A stretch of 64,000 nucleotides of DNA, from contig NZ_JARANY010000001.1 in assembly GCF_029889885.1 (NCBI RefSeq), positions 62,001 to 126,000 of the forward strand. The letters run 5' to 3'. Each line of letters begins with the position of its first letter. The stretch's first letter is position 1. This document shows positions 9,534 to 20,192 of the stretch, piece by piece. The position numbers were made by a program, and so were the translations under genes. The stretch comes from Chromohalobacter sp. 296-RDG. Lineage in GTDB: Bacteria; Pseudomonadota; Gammaproteobacteria; Pseudomonadales; Halomonadaceae. The notes under the pieces are model-generated. The model was not told where the DNA came from and made no database searches. It saw nothing but the letters and a program-made list of their open reading frames with translations.

Positions 9534-10616
9534 ATGCTGCTTTTCCTGGCTGACTTATTGGCGAATTTCCAAAGCGCCTTCAACGTTTTCAACTACCTGA
9601 CGCTGCGCGTGATCCTGGGAACGCTGACCGCGCTCATGCTGTGCCTGTGGTTGGGGCCTCAAGTCATCAAACGCCTGGCCGAGCGTCAGATCGGCCAAGC
9701 GGTGCGCGACGATGGACCGCAATCGCATCTTTCCAAGGCCGGCACGCCGACCATGGGCGGTGCGATGATCCTCATTGCCATCGCTATCAGCACCCTGCTC
9801 TGGGGAGATCTGACCAACCACTACGTTTGGTTGGTGCTGGCCGTGACGTTAGGCTTCGGTGCCATCGGCTGGGTCGACGATTATCGCAAGGTCGTCGAGA
9901 AGAATCCGCGTGGCTTGCCGGCACGTTGGAAGTACTTCTGGCAATCGGCCATCGGGCTCGGCGCGGCGGTGGTGTTGTATCTGACGGCTGCCAGCCCCGT
10001 CGAGATCAGCCTGATCGTCCCGTTGTTCAAGGACATCGTGGTGCCGCTGGGGCTGTTCTACATCGTGCTGACCTATTTAGTCATCGTCGGCAGCTCCAAC
10101 GCGGTCAACCTCACTGATGGTCTCGACGGCCTGGCGATCATGCCCACGGTGCTCGTTGCGATGGGGTTGGCGATCTTCGCCTATGCGAGTGGCAATACCA
10201 TATTCGCGCAATATCTGCATATTCCCCTGGTGCCGGGCGCCGGCGAGTTGGCCGTGTTCTGTGGCACCATCGCGGGGGCCGGTCTGGGCTTCCTGTGGTT
10301 CAACACCTATCCCGCTCAAGTGTTCATGGGCGATGTCGGGGCGTTGGCCTTGGGTGCGGCGCTGGGGGTGGTCGCCGTCATCGTGCGCCAGGAAATAGTG
10401 CTGTTCATCATGGGCGGCGTTTTCGTGATGGAAACGGTCTCGGTCATGCTGCAGGTAGGATCCTACAAGCTGACGGGGCGACGTATCTTTCGCATGGCCC
10501 CTTTGCATCACCATTTCGAGCTCAAGGGCTGGCCAGAGCCGCGCGTGATCGTGCGTTTCTGGATCATCACGGTCGTGCTGGTCTTGATGGGGCTGGCGAC
10601 GTTGAAGATTCGCTGA
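9534..10616 (+). CDS. mraY: Phospho-N-acetylmuramoyl-pentapeptide transferase MraY
   Basis: Integral membrane enzyme that transfers phospho-MurNAc-pentapeptide to undecaprenyl phosphate, making lipid I. The 360-residue polytopic protein has about ten membrane segments. Family motifs include [13 protein letters not shown] at about residue 63, [13 protein letters not shown] at about 112 with the Mg-binding Asp pair, [15 protein letters not shown] at about 185, [13 protein letters not shown] at about 267, and the cytoplasmic histidine loop [15 protein letters not shown] at about 321. Length and order are the same as in other gammaproteobacteria. Confidence 0.97.
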   Translation: MLLFLADLLANFQSAFNVFNYLTLRVILGTLTALMLCLWLGPQVIKRLAERQIGQAVRDDGPQSHLSKAGTPTMGGAMILIAIAISTLLWGDLTNHYVWLVLAVTLGFGAIGWVDDYRKVVEKNPRGLPARWKYFWQSAIGLGAAVVLYLTAASPVEISLIVPLFKDIVVPLGLFYIVLTYLVIVGSSNAVNLTDGLDGLAIMPTVLVAMGLAIFAYASGNTIFAQYLHIPLVPGAGELAVFCGTIAGAGLGFLWFNTYPAQVFMGDVGALALGAALGVVAVIVRQEIVLFIMGGVFVMETVSVMLQVGSYKLTGRRIFRMAPLHHHFELKGWPEPRVIVRFWIITVVLVLMGLATLKIR

Positions 10617-10617
10617 C

Positions 10618-11985
10618 ATGACCAAGGTGCCCCCTGAATATACGCTGATCATCGGGCTGGGTGTCTCCGGCCAGGCGATCGCGCGGCATCTGACCCGTCA
10701 GGGAGTGCCGTTCATGATCGCCGATACGCGCGAGATGCCCGCAGACCTGGAGTTTTTTCGCGCGACTTATCCGGACGTCGATGTCGTGTGCGGCCCGCTG
10801 CAAGCGCTGGATATGCGCGAGGCGCGTGAAATCGTGGTCAGCCCGGGAATTGATTTGCGCACGCCGGGACTCGTCGAGCACGTGAATGCAGAGGGTGAAG
10901 GCCCGCAGGTGGTCGGCGAGATTGCGCTATTCGTACGTGCGAGTCGTGCGCCGATAGCCGCCATTACCGGCTCCAATGCCAAGTCGACAGTGACCACGTT
11001 GCTTGGTGAGATGGCACGGGAAGCAGGACATCGCGTTGCGGTCGGGGGGAACCTCGGCACACCGGCACTCGACTTGCTTGCCGAGGCACCGAATGCCGAG
11101 TTGTTCGTACTCGAACTCTCGAGCTTCCAGTTGGAAACTATTGCTTGGCTGAGCGCCGAGACGGCAGCGTTTCTCAATCTTTGCGAGGATCACCTGGATC
11201 GCCACGGCGACATGCATGGCTATCGGGCGGCGAAGCAGCGCGTTTTTCGCGGCGCGCGGCATGCTGTCGTCAATGCTGACGATGCCACCACATGGCCTGA
11301 CACTGATGTGCGCGACGTGGCACGGTTTACTACTGAAGCTCCTTCTGGTGACGATTGGGGTATCGCCGAGCATGCCGGTGAATCCTGGCTCATGTACGGC
11401 GATACGCCATTGATGCCGACGCGTAGTGTGCGCATGCCAGGGCGACACAATCATGCCAATGCTCTGGCGGCTCTGGCGATGGGAACTCAATTGGGGCTGC
11501 CGCTGATGGCGATGCGTCGTGTACTCGAGCGTTTCCCTGGCTTGCCGCACCGTGGCGAACTGGTCGTCGAGCGTGAGGGCGTGCGCTGGATCAATGATTC
11601 CAAGGGCACCAATGTGGGGGCGACATTGGCGGCAATTGATGGCGTTGGGCCGGTGCTAGTGGGACGCCTGATTCTACTGGCGGGTGGCGACGGCAAGGGC
11701 GCGGATTTTACGCCACTGATTGAGCCGCTGATGCGCTATGCGCGCGAAGCCGTGGTTTTCGGGCGCGATGCTCAGCGTCTCGAGCATGTCATGTCCGGGC
11801 GCGTCCCGGTTACCCGTGTCGACGATCTCGACGCGGCCATGTGGCGGGCGCAGGCTATCGCGCGCGCCGGTGATGCCGTCATGCTATCGCCCGCGTGCGC
11901 AAGCCTCGACCAATTTCCCCATTACATGGCGCGCGGTGACGCCTTTCGACAGTGGCTGATGCCGGGCGGAGCGATGACATGCTAG
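10618..11985 (+). CDS. murD: UDP-MurNAc-L-alanine:D-glutamate ligase MurD
   Basis: Adds D-glutamate, the second stem-peptide residue. A Rossmann-like N-terminus (TLIIGLGVSGQAIARHL) is followed by the ATP-binding loop ITGSNAKSTVTTLLGEM at about residue 117. FVLELSSFQLET and WINDSKGTNVGATLAAI are typical MurD signatures. The loop reads GSNAKST rather than the commoner GTNGKST, but still has the essential Lys. At 455 residues it is slightly longer than E. coli MurD (438). It starts one base after the mraY stop and its end overlaps ftsW. Confidence 0.95.
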   Translation: MTKVPPEYTLIIGLGVSGQAIARHLTRQGVPFMIADTREMPADLEFFRATYPDVDVVCGPLQALDMREAREIVVSPGIDLRTPGLVEHVNAEGEGPQVVGEIALFVRASRAPIAAITGSNAKSTVTTLLGEMAREAGHRVAVGGNLGTPALDLLAEAPNAELFVLELSSFQLETIAWLSAETAAFLNLCEDHLDRHGDMHGYRAAKQRVFRGARHAVVNADDATTWPDTDVRDVARFTTEAPSGDDWGIAEHAGESWLMYGDTPLMPTRSVRMPGRHNHANALAALAMGTQLGLPLMAMRRVLERFPGLPHRGELVVEREGVRWINDSKGTNVGATLAAIDGVGPVLVGRLILLAGGDGKGADFTPLIEPLMRYAREAVVFGRDAQRLEHVMSGRVPVTRVDDLDAAMWRAQAIARAGDAVMLSPACASLDQFPHYMARGDAFRQWLMPGGAMTC

Positions 11986-13163
11986 CGCGTTGGGAAAAAC
12001 GGCTTTCCACCCAAGGGCAGGCCACCGATGGGTGGTTGCTGCTGGCGACATTCTCGTTGTTGGTGGTGGGCTGGATAATGGTGACGTCGGCGTCGTCCGA
12101 GATCGCGACCAGCCTCACCAGCAATCCTTATTATTTCAGTATTCGCCATGGCGTGTTCGTGCTTTGCTCGATCTTGCTAGGGCTCGTGGCGCTGTGTATA
12201 CCGCTCGAGCGCTGGCGTTCCTGGGGGCCGGGTTTTCTGTTGTTGGGTATCGTGCTGCTTATAGTGGTGCTGCTCATCGGTCATGAAGTCAATGGCAGCA
12301 AGCGATGGATCCCCCTGGGCTTTGCCAATATCCAGGCCTCGGAAGTTGCCAAGTTGTGCCTGATCGTTTACTTCGCCGATTATTTGCAACGTTACCTACC
12401 CGAAGTGCGCCGTGACTGGGGAGCCTTCTTGCGCCCATTCGTGGTGCTCGGGGTGTACGTCGCACTGTTGCTATTCGAGCCGGATTACGGGGCCGTTGTG
12501 GTGCTCGGCAGTTGCATGATGGGCATGCTATTGATGTCGGGCGCGCCGTTGGGACGTTTTGGGCTTGTCATGATCGTGGTCGTGGCGGCTGGTGGTTTGC
12601 TGGCCGTGGCCGAGCCCTATCGCCTGGAACGTATTACCAGCTTCGCGAACCCTTGGGCAGAACAATACTCCAGCGGCTATCAGTTGACGCAAGCATTGAT
12701 CGCCTTCGGACGTGGGCATTGGCTGGGCCTGGGATTGGGTAACAGTATTCAGAAACTGTTTTATTTGCCCGAGGCGCATACCGATTTCGTGTTTGCGGTG
12801 CTGGCCGAAGAGCTAGGCCTGATTGGGGCCGTGGGTGTGGTCTGTCTTTTCGCGCTGCTTGTCTTTCGTGGACTTCGCATCGGGCGTAAGGCCGAATTGC
12901 GCGGCTGGGCCTTTTCCGCTTACTTGTGCTATGGCATCTCGCTGGTGTTCGGTGCGCAGGCATTCATCAATATTGCTGTCAGCGCGGGCATGTTGCCCAC
13001 CAAAGGGCTGACTTTACCGCTATTGAGCTATGGGGGCTCCAGCTTGGCAGTCAGCTGTGTCATGGTCGCCTTGTTGCTGCGCGTCGATGCCGAAATGCGG
13101 GCCAAGACACGTGCCACTCAGGCGGCACGCCAAGCCAGGAAGCAAGAACGAGGAGAGCGCTAG
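11979..13163 (+). CDS. ftsW: Septal peptidoglycan glycosyltransferase FtsW
   Basis: SEDS-family membrane glycosyltransferase that polymerises lipid II at the division site with FtsI. It is polytopic with about ten membrane segments; characteristic pieces are HEVNGSKRWIPLGFANIQASE, LLLFEPDYGAVVVL and a C-terminal LPLLSYGGSSLAVSC. I chose ATG 11979, which overlaps the murD stop by seven bases and has GGAG seven bases upstream; a GTG at 11952 would give nine extra residues. The product is 394 residues (E. coli FtsW is 414). The basic C-terminal tail (QAARQARKQERGER) is cytoplasmic. Confidence 0.95.
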   Translation: MLARWEKRLSTQGQATDGWLLLATFSLLVVGWIMVTSASSEIATSLTSNPYYFSIRHGVFVLCSILLGLVALCIPLERWRSWGPGFLLLGIVLLIVVLLIGHEVNGSKRWIPLGFANIQASEVAKLCLIVYFADYLQRYLPEVRRDWGAFLRPFVVLGVYVALLLFEPDYGAVVVLGSCMMGMLLMSGAPLGRFGLVMIVVVAAGGLLAVAEPYRLERITSFANPWAEQYSSGYQLTQALIAFGRGHWLGLGLGNSIQKLFYLPEAHTDFVFAVLAEELGLIGAVGVVCLFALLVFRGLRIGRKAELRGWAFSAYLCYGISLVFGAQAFINIAVSAGMLPTKGLTLPLLSYGGSSLAVSCVMVALLLRVDAEMRAKTRATQAARQARKQERGER

Positions 13164-14257
13164 TGCCTCATCAGCAAGTGTCCCGTGTTCTGATCATGGC
13201 GGGCGGAACCGGCGGCCATGTAGTGCCTGCTCTGTCGCTAGCCAAGGCGCTGCGTGAGCGCGGTGTCGTGGTGGAATGGTTGGGCAGCCCTCGGGGAATT
13301 GAAAACCAATTGGTACCGGCGGCGAATATGACCTTGCACCACGTGCAGGTCTCTGGTTTGCGCGGCAACGGGATTGCCGGGTGGTTGTTGGCCCCATGGC
13401 GTCTGACCAAAGCCATCTGGCAGGCACGCCAGGTGATCGCCACATTTGACCCGCAAGTGGTGGTCGGGTTGGGCGGCTTCGCCAGCGGCCCCGGTGGGCT
13501 GGCCGCCTGGTTGATGCGGCGGCGCTTGATCATCCATGAACAAAACGCCTTGGCCGGGATGACCAATCGCTATCTAGCGCGTCTGGCGGATTGCGTCTAT
13601 GCCGCTTTTCCAGGTGCGTTCGGCGAACGCCAGGTGAAGGTGGTGGGAAACCCCGTTCGCGATGACATTGCGACGCTGGGTGAGTTACCGCGCGATATCG
13701 AGACGCTTCGCGCGCGCCCCTTGCGATTGCTGGTATTGGGTGGCTCGTTGGGTGCTCAGGCACTGAATACCAATGTGCCCCGGGCCGTGGCACAGTTGCC
13801 GGTGACTCGTCGTCCCGAAGTGCGTCATCAAGCGGGGCGCGACAAGGAAGCTACGACGCAATCGGAATACGCTGCAGTGGACGTCAGCGCCGAGGTCAGT
13901 GCTTTCATCGACGATATGGCGGCAGCCTATGATTGGGCGGACCTGATTGTCTGCCGTGCCGGCGCCTTGACGGTTGCCGAGCTCGCCGCAGCGGCCAAGC
14001 CTTCGGTATTGGTGCCTTTTCCGCATGCCGTCGATGATCATCAGACACTCAATGCGCGACAGTTGGTCGATGCCGGTGCCGCGCGTTTGATGCCGCAGGA
14101 TCAACTGTCGGCGGCGGGTCTCGCCGAGACGTTGGCGGCACTTCTCGAACCCGAGACCTTGGCTACCATGGCGATTGCGGCACGCTCCGAGGCGCGCTTG
14201 GAGGCGGTCGAGCGCCTGGTGGCAGGGTGCATGGAGGCAAATATTGACAGCGAATAA
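13163..14257 (+). CDS. murG: Lipid II synthase MurG (UDP-GlcNAc transferase)
   Basis: Peripheral membrane GT-B glycosyltransferase that adds GlcNAc to lipid I, giving lipid II, the substrate of FtsW. The glycine-rich donor/acceptor loop [19 protein letters not shown] is at about residues 12-30, [19 protein letters not shown] at about 96, and the C-terminal sugar-nucleotide site [18 protein letters not shown] at about 263. The start is a GTG sharing one base with the ftsW stop, with AGGAG seven bases upstream; longer in-frame starts would run through ftsW. This gives 364 residues against 355 in E. coli. Confidence 0.94.
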   Translation: MPHQQVSRVLIMAGGTGGHVVPALSLAKALRERGVVVEWLGSPRGIENQLVPAANMTLHHVQVSGLRGNGIAGWLLAPWRLTKAIWQARQVIATFDPQVVVGLGGFASGPGGLAAWLMRRRLIIHEQNALAGMTNRYLARLADCVYAAFPGAFGERQVKVVGNPVRDDIATLGELPRDIETLRARPLRLLVLGGSLGAQALNTNVPRAVAQLPVTRRPEVRHQAGRDKEATTQSEYAAVDVSAEVSAFIDDMAAAYDWADLIVCRAGALTVAELAAAAKPSVLVPFPHAVDDHQTLNARQLVDAGAARLMPQDQLSAAGLAETLAALLEPETLATMAIAARSEARLEAVERLVAGCMEANIDSE

Positions 14258-15710
14258 CGTTTCCGGCCCAACCCGCCCCAACCGCACCGGATTGGGCATG
14301 CGCCGTATTCACAATATCCATTTCGTGGGCATTGGCGGCGCCGGCATGTGCGGGATCGCAGAAGTGCTGGCCAATCAGGGCTATACGGTCAGCGGCAGCG
14401 ACCTGCGTGAGTCACCGGTCACGCGGCATCTGCGCGATTGCGGCATTCGTGTGTGCATCGGGCACGTCGATGAGCATGCCCAGGGGACCGATGTCCTGGT
14501 CGTCTCCACGGCAGTCGATACCGAGAATCCGGAGATTCGCTGGGCACGTGAGCATCGCATTCCCGTCGTTCGGCGTGCGGAAATGCTTGCCGAGTTGATG
14601 CGTTTTCGCCATGGCATCGCCGTCGCGGGAACGCATGGCAAGACGACTACCACCAGCTTGACCTCGACGCTGCTCGGTGAGGGCGGGCTTGACCCCACCT
14701 TCGTGATCGGCGGCAAGCTGACCAGTGCCGGCGCCAACGCGCGCTTGGGCGAGGGCGATTACCTGGTCGCTGAGGCCGACGAGTCGGATGCCTCGTTCCT
14801 GCACTTGCAACCGATGGTTTCGATCGTCACCAATATCGATGCCGACCATATGGCGACCTATGGGGGCGACTTTACACGGCTAAAGGATACCTTCCTGGAA
14901 TTCTTGCATAATCTGCCTTTCTACGGGCTGGCGGTGCTGTGCCTCGACGATGACAACGTGCGTGGTTTGATTCCGCGCCTCCAGCGTCAGTTCGTCACCT
15001 ACGGGTTCGCCGAGGATGCCGATTACCGGTTGTGCGATTTCGTCCAGCGCGGTGGCGTGGTGCATTTTACCGCCGAGCGCCCGCCGGGCATGGCGCCGCT
15101 CGAGATCCAGTTGGGTATGCCGGGGCGCCATAATGCCCTCAATGCGCTGGCGGCGATCGCCGTGGCCAGCGACGCGGGTGTCGACGACGAAGCTATCCAA
15201 CGCGGCTTGGCAAACTTTGCCGGCGTGGGGCGGCGTTTCCAAGTGCAGGGGCAGTTTCCGGCACCGATTGCTGAAGGCGAGGTCATGCTGGTCGACGATT
15301 ACGGCCACCATCCGCGTGAGGTGGAAATGGTCATCGATGCGGTGCGCGCGGGATGGCCCGAGCGTCGCTTGGTCATGCTGTACCAACCGCATCGCTATTC
15401 GCGTACACGAGATTTGTACGAGGATTTCGTGCGTGTGCTCTCGGGCGTGGACACACTGTTGCTGCTGGAGGTCTACAGCGCCGGGGAAGCCTCCATTCCG
15501 GGTGCGGAGGGTCGGACATTGGCCGGATCGATTCGTCAGCGTGGCCAGGTCGATCCATTGTTCGTCGAAAGCAAGCAGGAGCTACCGGCGCTGTTGTCAC
15601 GCGTGCTGCGCCCCGACGATATTCTGATCACCCAGGGTGCCGGTGATATCGGTGGGATCTCGTTGCGTCTGGCCGATTGTCGGTTACATCTGGATGGAAT
15701 GGAATTATGA
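14244..15710 (+). CDS. murC: UDP-N-acetylmuramate:L-alanine ligase MurC
   Basis: Adds L-alanine to UDP-MurNAc, the first stem-peptide step. The N-terminus has [20 protein letters not shown], the ATP loop [18 protein letters not shown] is at about residue 128, and [18 protein letters not shown] starts the C-terminal domain. I chose a TTG at 14244 because a strong GGAGG (14233-14237) lies six bases upstream and the resulting 18-residue lead before [11 protein letters not shown] matches the lead in E. coli MurC. ATG 14298 is the alternative and has no clear ribosome site. The TTG start lies 14 bases inside murG. Confidence 0.94.
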   Translation: MTANNVSGPTRPNRTGLGMRRIHNIHFVGIGGAGMCGIAEVLANQGYTVSGSDLRESPVTRHLRDCGIRVCIGHVDEHAQGTDVLVVSTAVDTENPEIRWAREHRIPVVRRAEMLAELMRFRHGIAVAGTHGKTTTTSLTSTLLGEGGLDPTFVIGGKLTSAGANARLGEGDYLVAEADESDASFLHLQPMVSIVTNIDADHMATYGGDFTRLKDTFLEFLHNLPFYGLAVLCLDDDNVRGLIPRLQRQFVTYGFAEDADYRLCDFVQRGGVVHFTAERPPGMAPLEIQLGMPGRHNALNALAAIAVASDAGVDDEAIQRGLANFAGVGRRFQVQGQFPAPIAEGEVMLVDDYGHHPREVEMVIDAVRAGWPERRLVMLYQPHRYSRTRDLYEDFVRVLSGVDTLLLLEVYSAGEASIPGAEGRTLAGSIRQRGQVDPLFVESKQELPALLSRVLRPDDILITQGAGDIGGISLRLADCRLHLDGMEL

Positions 15711-16651
15711 ATGACAGCGTGACGAACGAAGGCGCGCAACGCCAGCATCCGGGACGCGTCGTCGTGGTATACGGTGGCCGTTCTGCCGAACGTGAGGTGT
15801 CGCTGCTCAGTGGCCGCGCCATCCTGGCATCGCTCAAGCGCAGCGGTGTCGACGCTCGCGGGTTCGATTTAGCCGGTGGAGGGGTGAGCGGATTAGAAGC
15901 GCTTGCGCCGGCATGTGTCTTCATCGCCATGCATGGCCGGGATGGTGAGGACGGCTCTTTGCAGGGTGCCCTGGAGCTAATGGATATTCCCTATACGGGC
16001 AGCGGTGTGCTGGCCTCCGCGCTGGGCATGGACAAGGAACGCACCAAGCAATTCTGGCGTGCTCATGGTCTGCCCACGCCGGAAAGCGTCATGCTGGAAA
16101 GTACAGTGGATTGGGATGCGGTCATCGAGACTCTCGGCTTGCCGTTGATCATCAAACCAGTGCACGAAGGTTCGACCATCGGGATCAGCATCGTCGACAC
16201 GCGGGAGGAATTGATCGCTGCTCATGCCGAGGCGGCACGCTTCGATAACGCCATCATGGCCGAGCGTTTCGTGCAGGGCGAGGAATATACCGTGTCGCTG
16301 CTTGGCGACGAGGTGTTGCCGGCGATTCGCGTCGAGGTACCCAGTGGCTTTTACGATTATGAGGCTAAGTATCATTCCGACACCACGCGCTATCTATTGC
16401 CGTGTGGTCTCGAGGCCGCCGATGAGCGGGCGCTGGGCGATCTGTGCCGCCGTGCGTTCGAGGTGATCGGCGGCAGTGGTTGGGGGCGTGTCGATGTTAT
16501 GCGCGATGCGCAGGGACGCTTCTGGCTACTCGAGGTCAACACGGTGCCGGGCATGACCGATCATAGCCTGGTGCCGCAAGCGGCGGCGCATGCCGGGTGC
16601 GATTTCGATGCGCTGGTGTTGCGGATTCTCGACACCACGATCGGTGAGTGA
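15707..16651 (+). CDS. ddl: D-alanine:D-alanine ligase
   Basis: ATP-grasp enzyme that joins two D-alanines for MurF. Recognisable pieces are [18 protein letters not shown] at about residue 17, the serine/lysine region [19 protein letters not shown] at about 145, [16 protein letters not shown], and the metal- and ATP-binding end [19 protein letters not shown] at about 270. The product is 314 residues, normal for DdlB. The ATG overlaps the murC stop by four bases; an upstream in-frame start at 15677 would lie inside murC. murB, sometimes placed near here, is not in the window. Confidence 0.95.
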   Translation: MNDSVTNEGAQRQHPGRVVVVYGGRSAEREVSLLSGRAILASLKRSGVDARGFDLAGGGVSGLEALAPACVFIAMHGRDGEDGSLQGALELMDIPYTGSGVLASALGMDKERTKQFWRAHGLPTPESVMLESTVDWDAVIETLGLPLIIKPVHEGSTIGISIVDTREELIAAHAEAARFDNAIMAERFVQGEEYTVSLLGDEVLPAIRVEVPSGFYDYEAKYHSDTTRYLLPCGLEAADERALGDLCRRAFEVIGGSGWGRVDVMRDAQGRFWLLEVNTVPGMTDHSLVPQAAAHAGCDFDALVLRILDTTIGE

Positions 16652-16658
16652 CGCGGGA

Positions 16659-17381
16659 ATGAAGGAGGCCGGTTTGCGTGGTGCCTTGTTAGGCTTGATC
16701 TTGTTGATCGTTTTGTTCGGCGCGGGCGGGCGTACATTGTGGCTCTGGCTCGACCGGCCTATCGAGCGAGTCTCCATCGCTGGTGATCTGCACTACGTTT
16801 CGGCGGCCTACTTGCAGCGCAATCTCGCCCCCTTGGTCAGCGGTGAGACCTGGTTATCCATCGACCTCGACCAGGTGCGCGACAAGGCGCGCGATATCGA
16901 TTGGATGTCGGAAGTAAAAGTTTCGCGAGAATGGCCGGATGCCCTACGCTTCGAGCTGTTCGAACAAACGCCAGTTGCACACTGGAACGACGACAAGCTG
17001 CTCAATACGCATGGAGAGCCTTTCTCGCCGGGTCCGGTCGATGACTTCGATGAACCTTTGCCCGATCTGGCGGGCCCCGAGGGCAGTGGGCCTGAAGTGC
17101 TGGCGTACCTTGACTCGTTGCTACGCCGTCTGAAGACCTTGGACTTGCGTGTAACGCAATTACGATTGGAGGATCGTGGCGCTTGGCGTTTTCAGGTTAA
17201 TGACAGTGTATGGGTTATCCTGGGGCGTGCCGATCTCGAATCTCGTCTAGCGCGTTTTACTGCGGCCTGGCAACGACAGTTGGGGACGCAGGCGTCGCAA
17301 ATTCGCTACATTGATTTACGTTATCCCAATGGTGTTTCCGTCGCTTGGCATGGACAGACAGAAATAGATGCGACAGAGTAA
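16659..17381 (+). CDS. ftsQ: Cell division protein FtsQ
   Basis: Bitopic division protein that recruits FtsL/FtsB and helps signal to FtsWI. One membrane segment (ALLGLILLIVLFGAGGRTLW) is followed by a POTRA domain beginning at IERVSIAGDLHYVSAAYL and by the beta domain ending DLRYPNGVSVAWH. The start is uncertain: ATG 16659 gives 240 residues and GTG 16644 gives 245 and overlaps ddl; neither has a good ribosome site. Both are shorter than E. coli FtsQ (276), mainly in the cytoplasmic tail. Confidence 0.9.
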   Translation: MKEAGLRGALLGLILLIVLFGAGGRTLWLWLDRPIERVSIAGDLHYVSAAYLQRNLAPLVSGETWLSIDLDQVRDKARDIDWMSEVKVSREWPDALRFELFEQTPVAHWNDDKLLNTHGEPFSPGPVDDFDEPLPDLAGPEGSGPEVLAYLDSLLRRLKTLDLRVTQLRLEDRGAWRFQVNDSVWVILGRADLESRLARFTAAWQRQLGTQASQIRYIDLRYPNGVSVAWHGQTEIDATE

Positions 17382-17508
17382 CGGCGCAGTTGCCTTTTTC
17401 GGCGCCAGGCCACGAAATCCGGGCGATGGGGGTTTCCCTTTTCGAAAAAATCACCGTATTCTGAGGCCGATTTCATTTGTTGGGTGGTGATATAAAGTCA
17501 CATGTTAC

Positions 17509-17514
17509 TATAAT
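17509..17514 (+). promoter_or_regulatory. Candidate -10 element upstream of ftsA
   Basis: A perfect TATAAT hexamer lies in an AT-rich pocket of the 201-base gap between ftsQ and ftsA, the first real gap in the cluster. I found no good -35 at 16-18 bases, so this may be an activator-dependent or weak promoter. Promoters ahead of ftsA and ftsZ are common in this cluster in other bacteria. The rest of the gap shows no gene. Confidence 0.35.
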
Positions 17515-17582
17515 TACCCCAACGCGTTTTTATAGATCGATAAATTTCAAACCCAGTGCAGTTCGAGGAGTGACCCCGACCT

Positions 17583-18854
17583 ATGGTAGGACAATCCAAT
17601 GCTTCCAACATGGTGGTCGGGCTGGATATCGGAACGTCCAAGGTAGTGGCTATCGTCGGCCAGCCTTCCGATGATGGAAGCATCGAGATCGCAGGTATTG
17701 GCTCGCACCCCTCGCGCGGTATGAAAAAAGGGGTCGTCATCAATATCGAGTCGACCGTGCAGTCGATTCAGCGTGCCGTCGAGGAAGCTGAGTTGATGGC
17801 TGGTTGCGATATTCACTCGGTGTATGTTGGCGTGGCGGGTAGTCATATCAGCTCGATGAATTCCGACGGTGTCGTGGCTATCAAGGAGCGGGAAGTAACA
17901 CCCTCGGATATCGATCGTGTCATCGATTCGGCACGCGCACGTGCTATTTCCGAAGGACAGCGTATTCTTCATGTGTTGCCCCAAGAATTCGCCATCGACA
18001 ACCAGGAAGGTATCCGTGAGCCCATGGGGATGTCGGGTGTGCGTCTCGAGGCGCGGGTTCACTTGGTCACGGCGGCATTGAATGCCGTGCAGAACATTGA
18101 AAAATGCGTGCGGCGCTGCGGTCTGGAAGTCGATGACATCATTCTGGAGCAGCTGGCCTCCAGTCATGCGGTATTGACTGAGGACGAACGCGAGCTGGGC
18201 GTTTGCATGGTGGATATTGGTGGCGGTACCACCGATATCGCCGTGTTTACCGAGGGGGCCATACGCCATACGGCGGTGATTCCCATCGCGGGTGACCAGG
18301 TGACCAACGACATTGCCATGGCATTGCGCACACCAACGCAATACGCGGAAGATATCAAGGTCAAATACGCTTGCGCGCTTACCCAGCTCGCAAGCAGCGA
18401 CGAAATGATCAAGGTTCCCAGCGTGGGAGACAGGCCGGCACGGGATTTGTCTCGCCAGGCATTGGCTGAAGTAGTCGAACCGCGCTATGAAGAATTGTTT
18501 ACATTGGTGCGCGAAGAATTGCGGCGTAGCGGCTACGAAGACCTCGTGGCGGCCGGGGTGGTTCTAACCGGCGGTACGTCGCGCATGGAGGGTGTCGTCG
18601 AGCTAGCCGAAGAAATCTTTCACATGCCCGTGCGCATTGCTTATCCCCAAAACGTTCGCGGCCTCGCCGATGTCGTTCGTAACCCGATTTATTCGACGGG
18701 AGTGGGTTTGCTACTCTACGGTATGAATGATGCCAAACGTAATGCCGTCGTGTCGGCTCAGCCCCGTAGAGAAGAGGCTCATACCCGACGTGGACAAAGG
18801 CAGGAACGCTCGGGGTTGGAAAGGATCAAAAGCTGGTTTAAAGGAAATTTCTGA
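17583..18854 (+). CDS. ftsA: Cell division protein FtsA
   Basis: Actin-like ATPase that tethers FtsZ to the membrane and recruits later division proteins. The phosphate-1 loop VVGLDIGTSKVVAIVG starts at about residue 10; MVDIGGGTTDIAVF at about 209 is the phosphate-2 motif; VVLTGGTSRMEGV at about 323 is the adenosine motif. The C-terminus ends in an amphipathic membrane-targeting helix (GLERIKSWFKGNF). The 423 residues match E. coli (420). GAGGAG lies upstream at about 17564 with rather long spacing. ftsZ begins 38 bases after its stop. Confidence 0.97.
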   Translation: MVGQSNASNMVVGLDIGTSKVVAIVGQPSDDGSIEIAGIGSHPSRGMKKGVVINIESTVQSIQRAVEEAELMAGCDIHSVYVGVAGSHISSMNSDGVVAIKEREVTPSDIDRVIDSARARAISEGQRILHVLPQEFAIDNQEGIREPMGMSGVRLEARVHLVTAALNAVQNIEKCVRRCGLEVDDIILEQLASSHAVLTEDERELGVCMVDIGGGTTDIAVFTEGAIRHTAVIPIAGDQVTNDIAMALRTPTQYAEDIKVKYACALTQLASSDEMIKVPSVGDRPARDLSRQALAEVVEPRYEELFTLVREELRRSGYEDLVAAGVVLTGGTSRMEGVVELAEEIFHMPVRIAYPQNVRGLADVVRNPIYSTGVGLLLYGMNDAKRNAVVSAQPRREEAHTRRGQRQERSGLERIKSWFKGNF

Positions 18855-18892
18855 GAGGGCCGCACAAGTAGCGGTCACAGGAGACGGGGCTT

Positions 18893-20077
18893 ATGTTCGA
18901 ACTGGTAGATAACGCACCTTCTAGCAGCGCGGTTATCAAGGTGATTGGCGTCGGTGGTGGCGGTGGCAATGCCGTCAACCACATGGTTGAAAGCAACATC
19001 GAAGGCGTCGAGTTCATCTGTGCCAATACCGACGCTCAGGCGCTCAAACGCGTCGCTGCCAAGACCGTTCTTCAGCTCGGCAGCGACATCACCAAAGGGT
19101 TGGGGGCTGGAGCCAGTCCCGAAGTTGGTCGTCAAGCGGCGACGGAAGACCGTGAACGGATCGCCGAGCTGCTGCAAGGCGCCGACATGGTGTTCATCAC
19201 GGCCGGCATGGGCGGTGGTACCGGTACCGGCGGCGCGCCTATCGTGGCACAGGTCGCCAAGGAACTGGGTATTCTGACCGTGGCGGTGGTGACACGCCCG
19301 TTCCCCTTCGAGGGGCCCAAGCGTATGCGGGCTGCCGAAGAGGGGATGGAGGCGCTGTCCGAGTATGTCGACTCGCTGATTACTATCCCCAACGAAAAGC
19401 TGCTCGCAGTGCTCGGCAAGAACGCCAGCCTGCTGTCGGCATTCAGCGCCGCCAACGACGTGCTGCTGGGTGCGGTTCAGGGGATCGCTGAGCTGATTAC
19501 TAGTCCTGGCATCATCAACGTCGACTTTGCCGACGTGCGCACCGTGATGTCCGAGATGGGCATGGCGATGATGGGGACCGGCGCGGCCACTGGCGAGAAC
19601 CGTGCACGTGAAGCTGCCGAAAAGGCCATCCGCAGTCCCTTGCTGGAAGATATCGACCTGCATGGCGCGCGCGGGATCCTGGTCAACATCACGGCGGGGC
19701 CGGACCTATCCATCGGCGAGTTCAACGATGTCGGGGCTACCGTGCAGGAATTCGCTTCCCAGGACGCGACGATCGTGGTCGGGACTTCCATCGATATGGA
19801 GTTGTCCGACGAGTTACGCGTCACCGTGGTGGCCGCGGGTCTCGAGGGTCTCAAGGAAAAAGCGACAGTCGCCACACCGCAGCGTGAGACGGTTGCGGCG
19901 GCACGCAGTGCCGAATCGCCCGATTATCGCAAGCTGCAGCAGCCAACGGTCATGCGTCAGCAGGCTGCCAAGGAGCAGGATGAGTCGGCTAAGTCCCGGC
20001 AGGAGTCGCGCCGTAAGTCGCAAGAGCTCGACGACTACCTGGATATCCCGGCGTTCTTGCGCCGTCAGGCCGATTGA
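18893..20077 (+). CDS. ftsZ: Cell division protein FtsZ
   Basis: Tubulin-like GTPase that polymerises into the Z-ring. The N-terminal nucleotide loop [16 protein letters not shown] is at about residue 14 and the tubulin signature [10 protein letters not shown] begins at residue 107. [11 protein letters not shown] belongs to the T7 synergy loop region. The C-terminal conserved peptide [13 protein letters not shown], which binds FtsA and ZipA, is intact after a variable linker rich in Gln, Lys, Ser and Arg. It has 394 residues and a GGAG ribosome site. A gap of 115 bases separates it from lpxC. Confidence 0.98.
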   Translation: MFELVDNAPSSSAVIKVIGVGGGGGNAVNHMVESNIEGVEFICANTDAQALKRVAAKTVLQLGSDITKGLGAGASPEVGRQAATEDRERIAELLQGADMVFITAGMGGGTGTGGAPIVAQVAKELGILTVAVVTRPFPFEGPKRMRAAEEGMEALSEYVDSLITIPNEKLLAVLGKNASLLSAFSAANDVLLGAVQGIAELITSPGIINVDFADVRTVMSEMGMAMMGTGAATGENRAREAAEKAIRSPLLEDIDLHGARGILVNITAGPDLSIGEFNDVGATVQEFASQDATIVVGTSIDMELSDELRVTVVAAGLEGLKEKATVATPQRETVAAARSAESPDYRKLQQPTVMRQQAAKEQDESAKSRQESRRKSQELDDYLDIPAFLRRQAD

Positions 20078-20122
20078 TCGGACGACATGCTGGGCGCACA
20101 GGCGTGGCCAGGCGACATTTTT

Positions 20123-20151
20123 TTGTTGAAACGTTCGTTCGGTGTTATAGT
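20123..20151 (+). promoter_or_regulatory. Predicted sigma-70 promoter of lpxC
   Basis: TTGTTG (20123-20128), a 17-base spacer and TATAGT (20146-20151) lie between ftsZ and lpxC, about 40 bases before the lpxC start. The region is more AT-rich than its flanks. This would let lpxC be expressed apart from the division genes. Confidence 0.6.
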
Positions 20152-20192
20152 GAACAGCGTTTCATAACGATTTCCAAGCTTGGCTTACGCCC

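Noticed and set aside
14298-15710. murC starting at ATG 14298
   Set aside because: It would lack the usual N-terminal lead and any ribosome site, whereas TTG 14244 has a near-perfect GGAGG at good spacing; kept only as an alternative.
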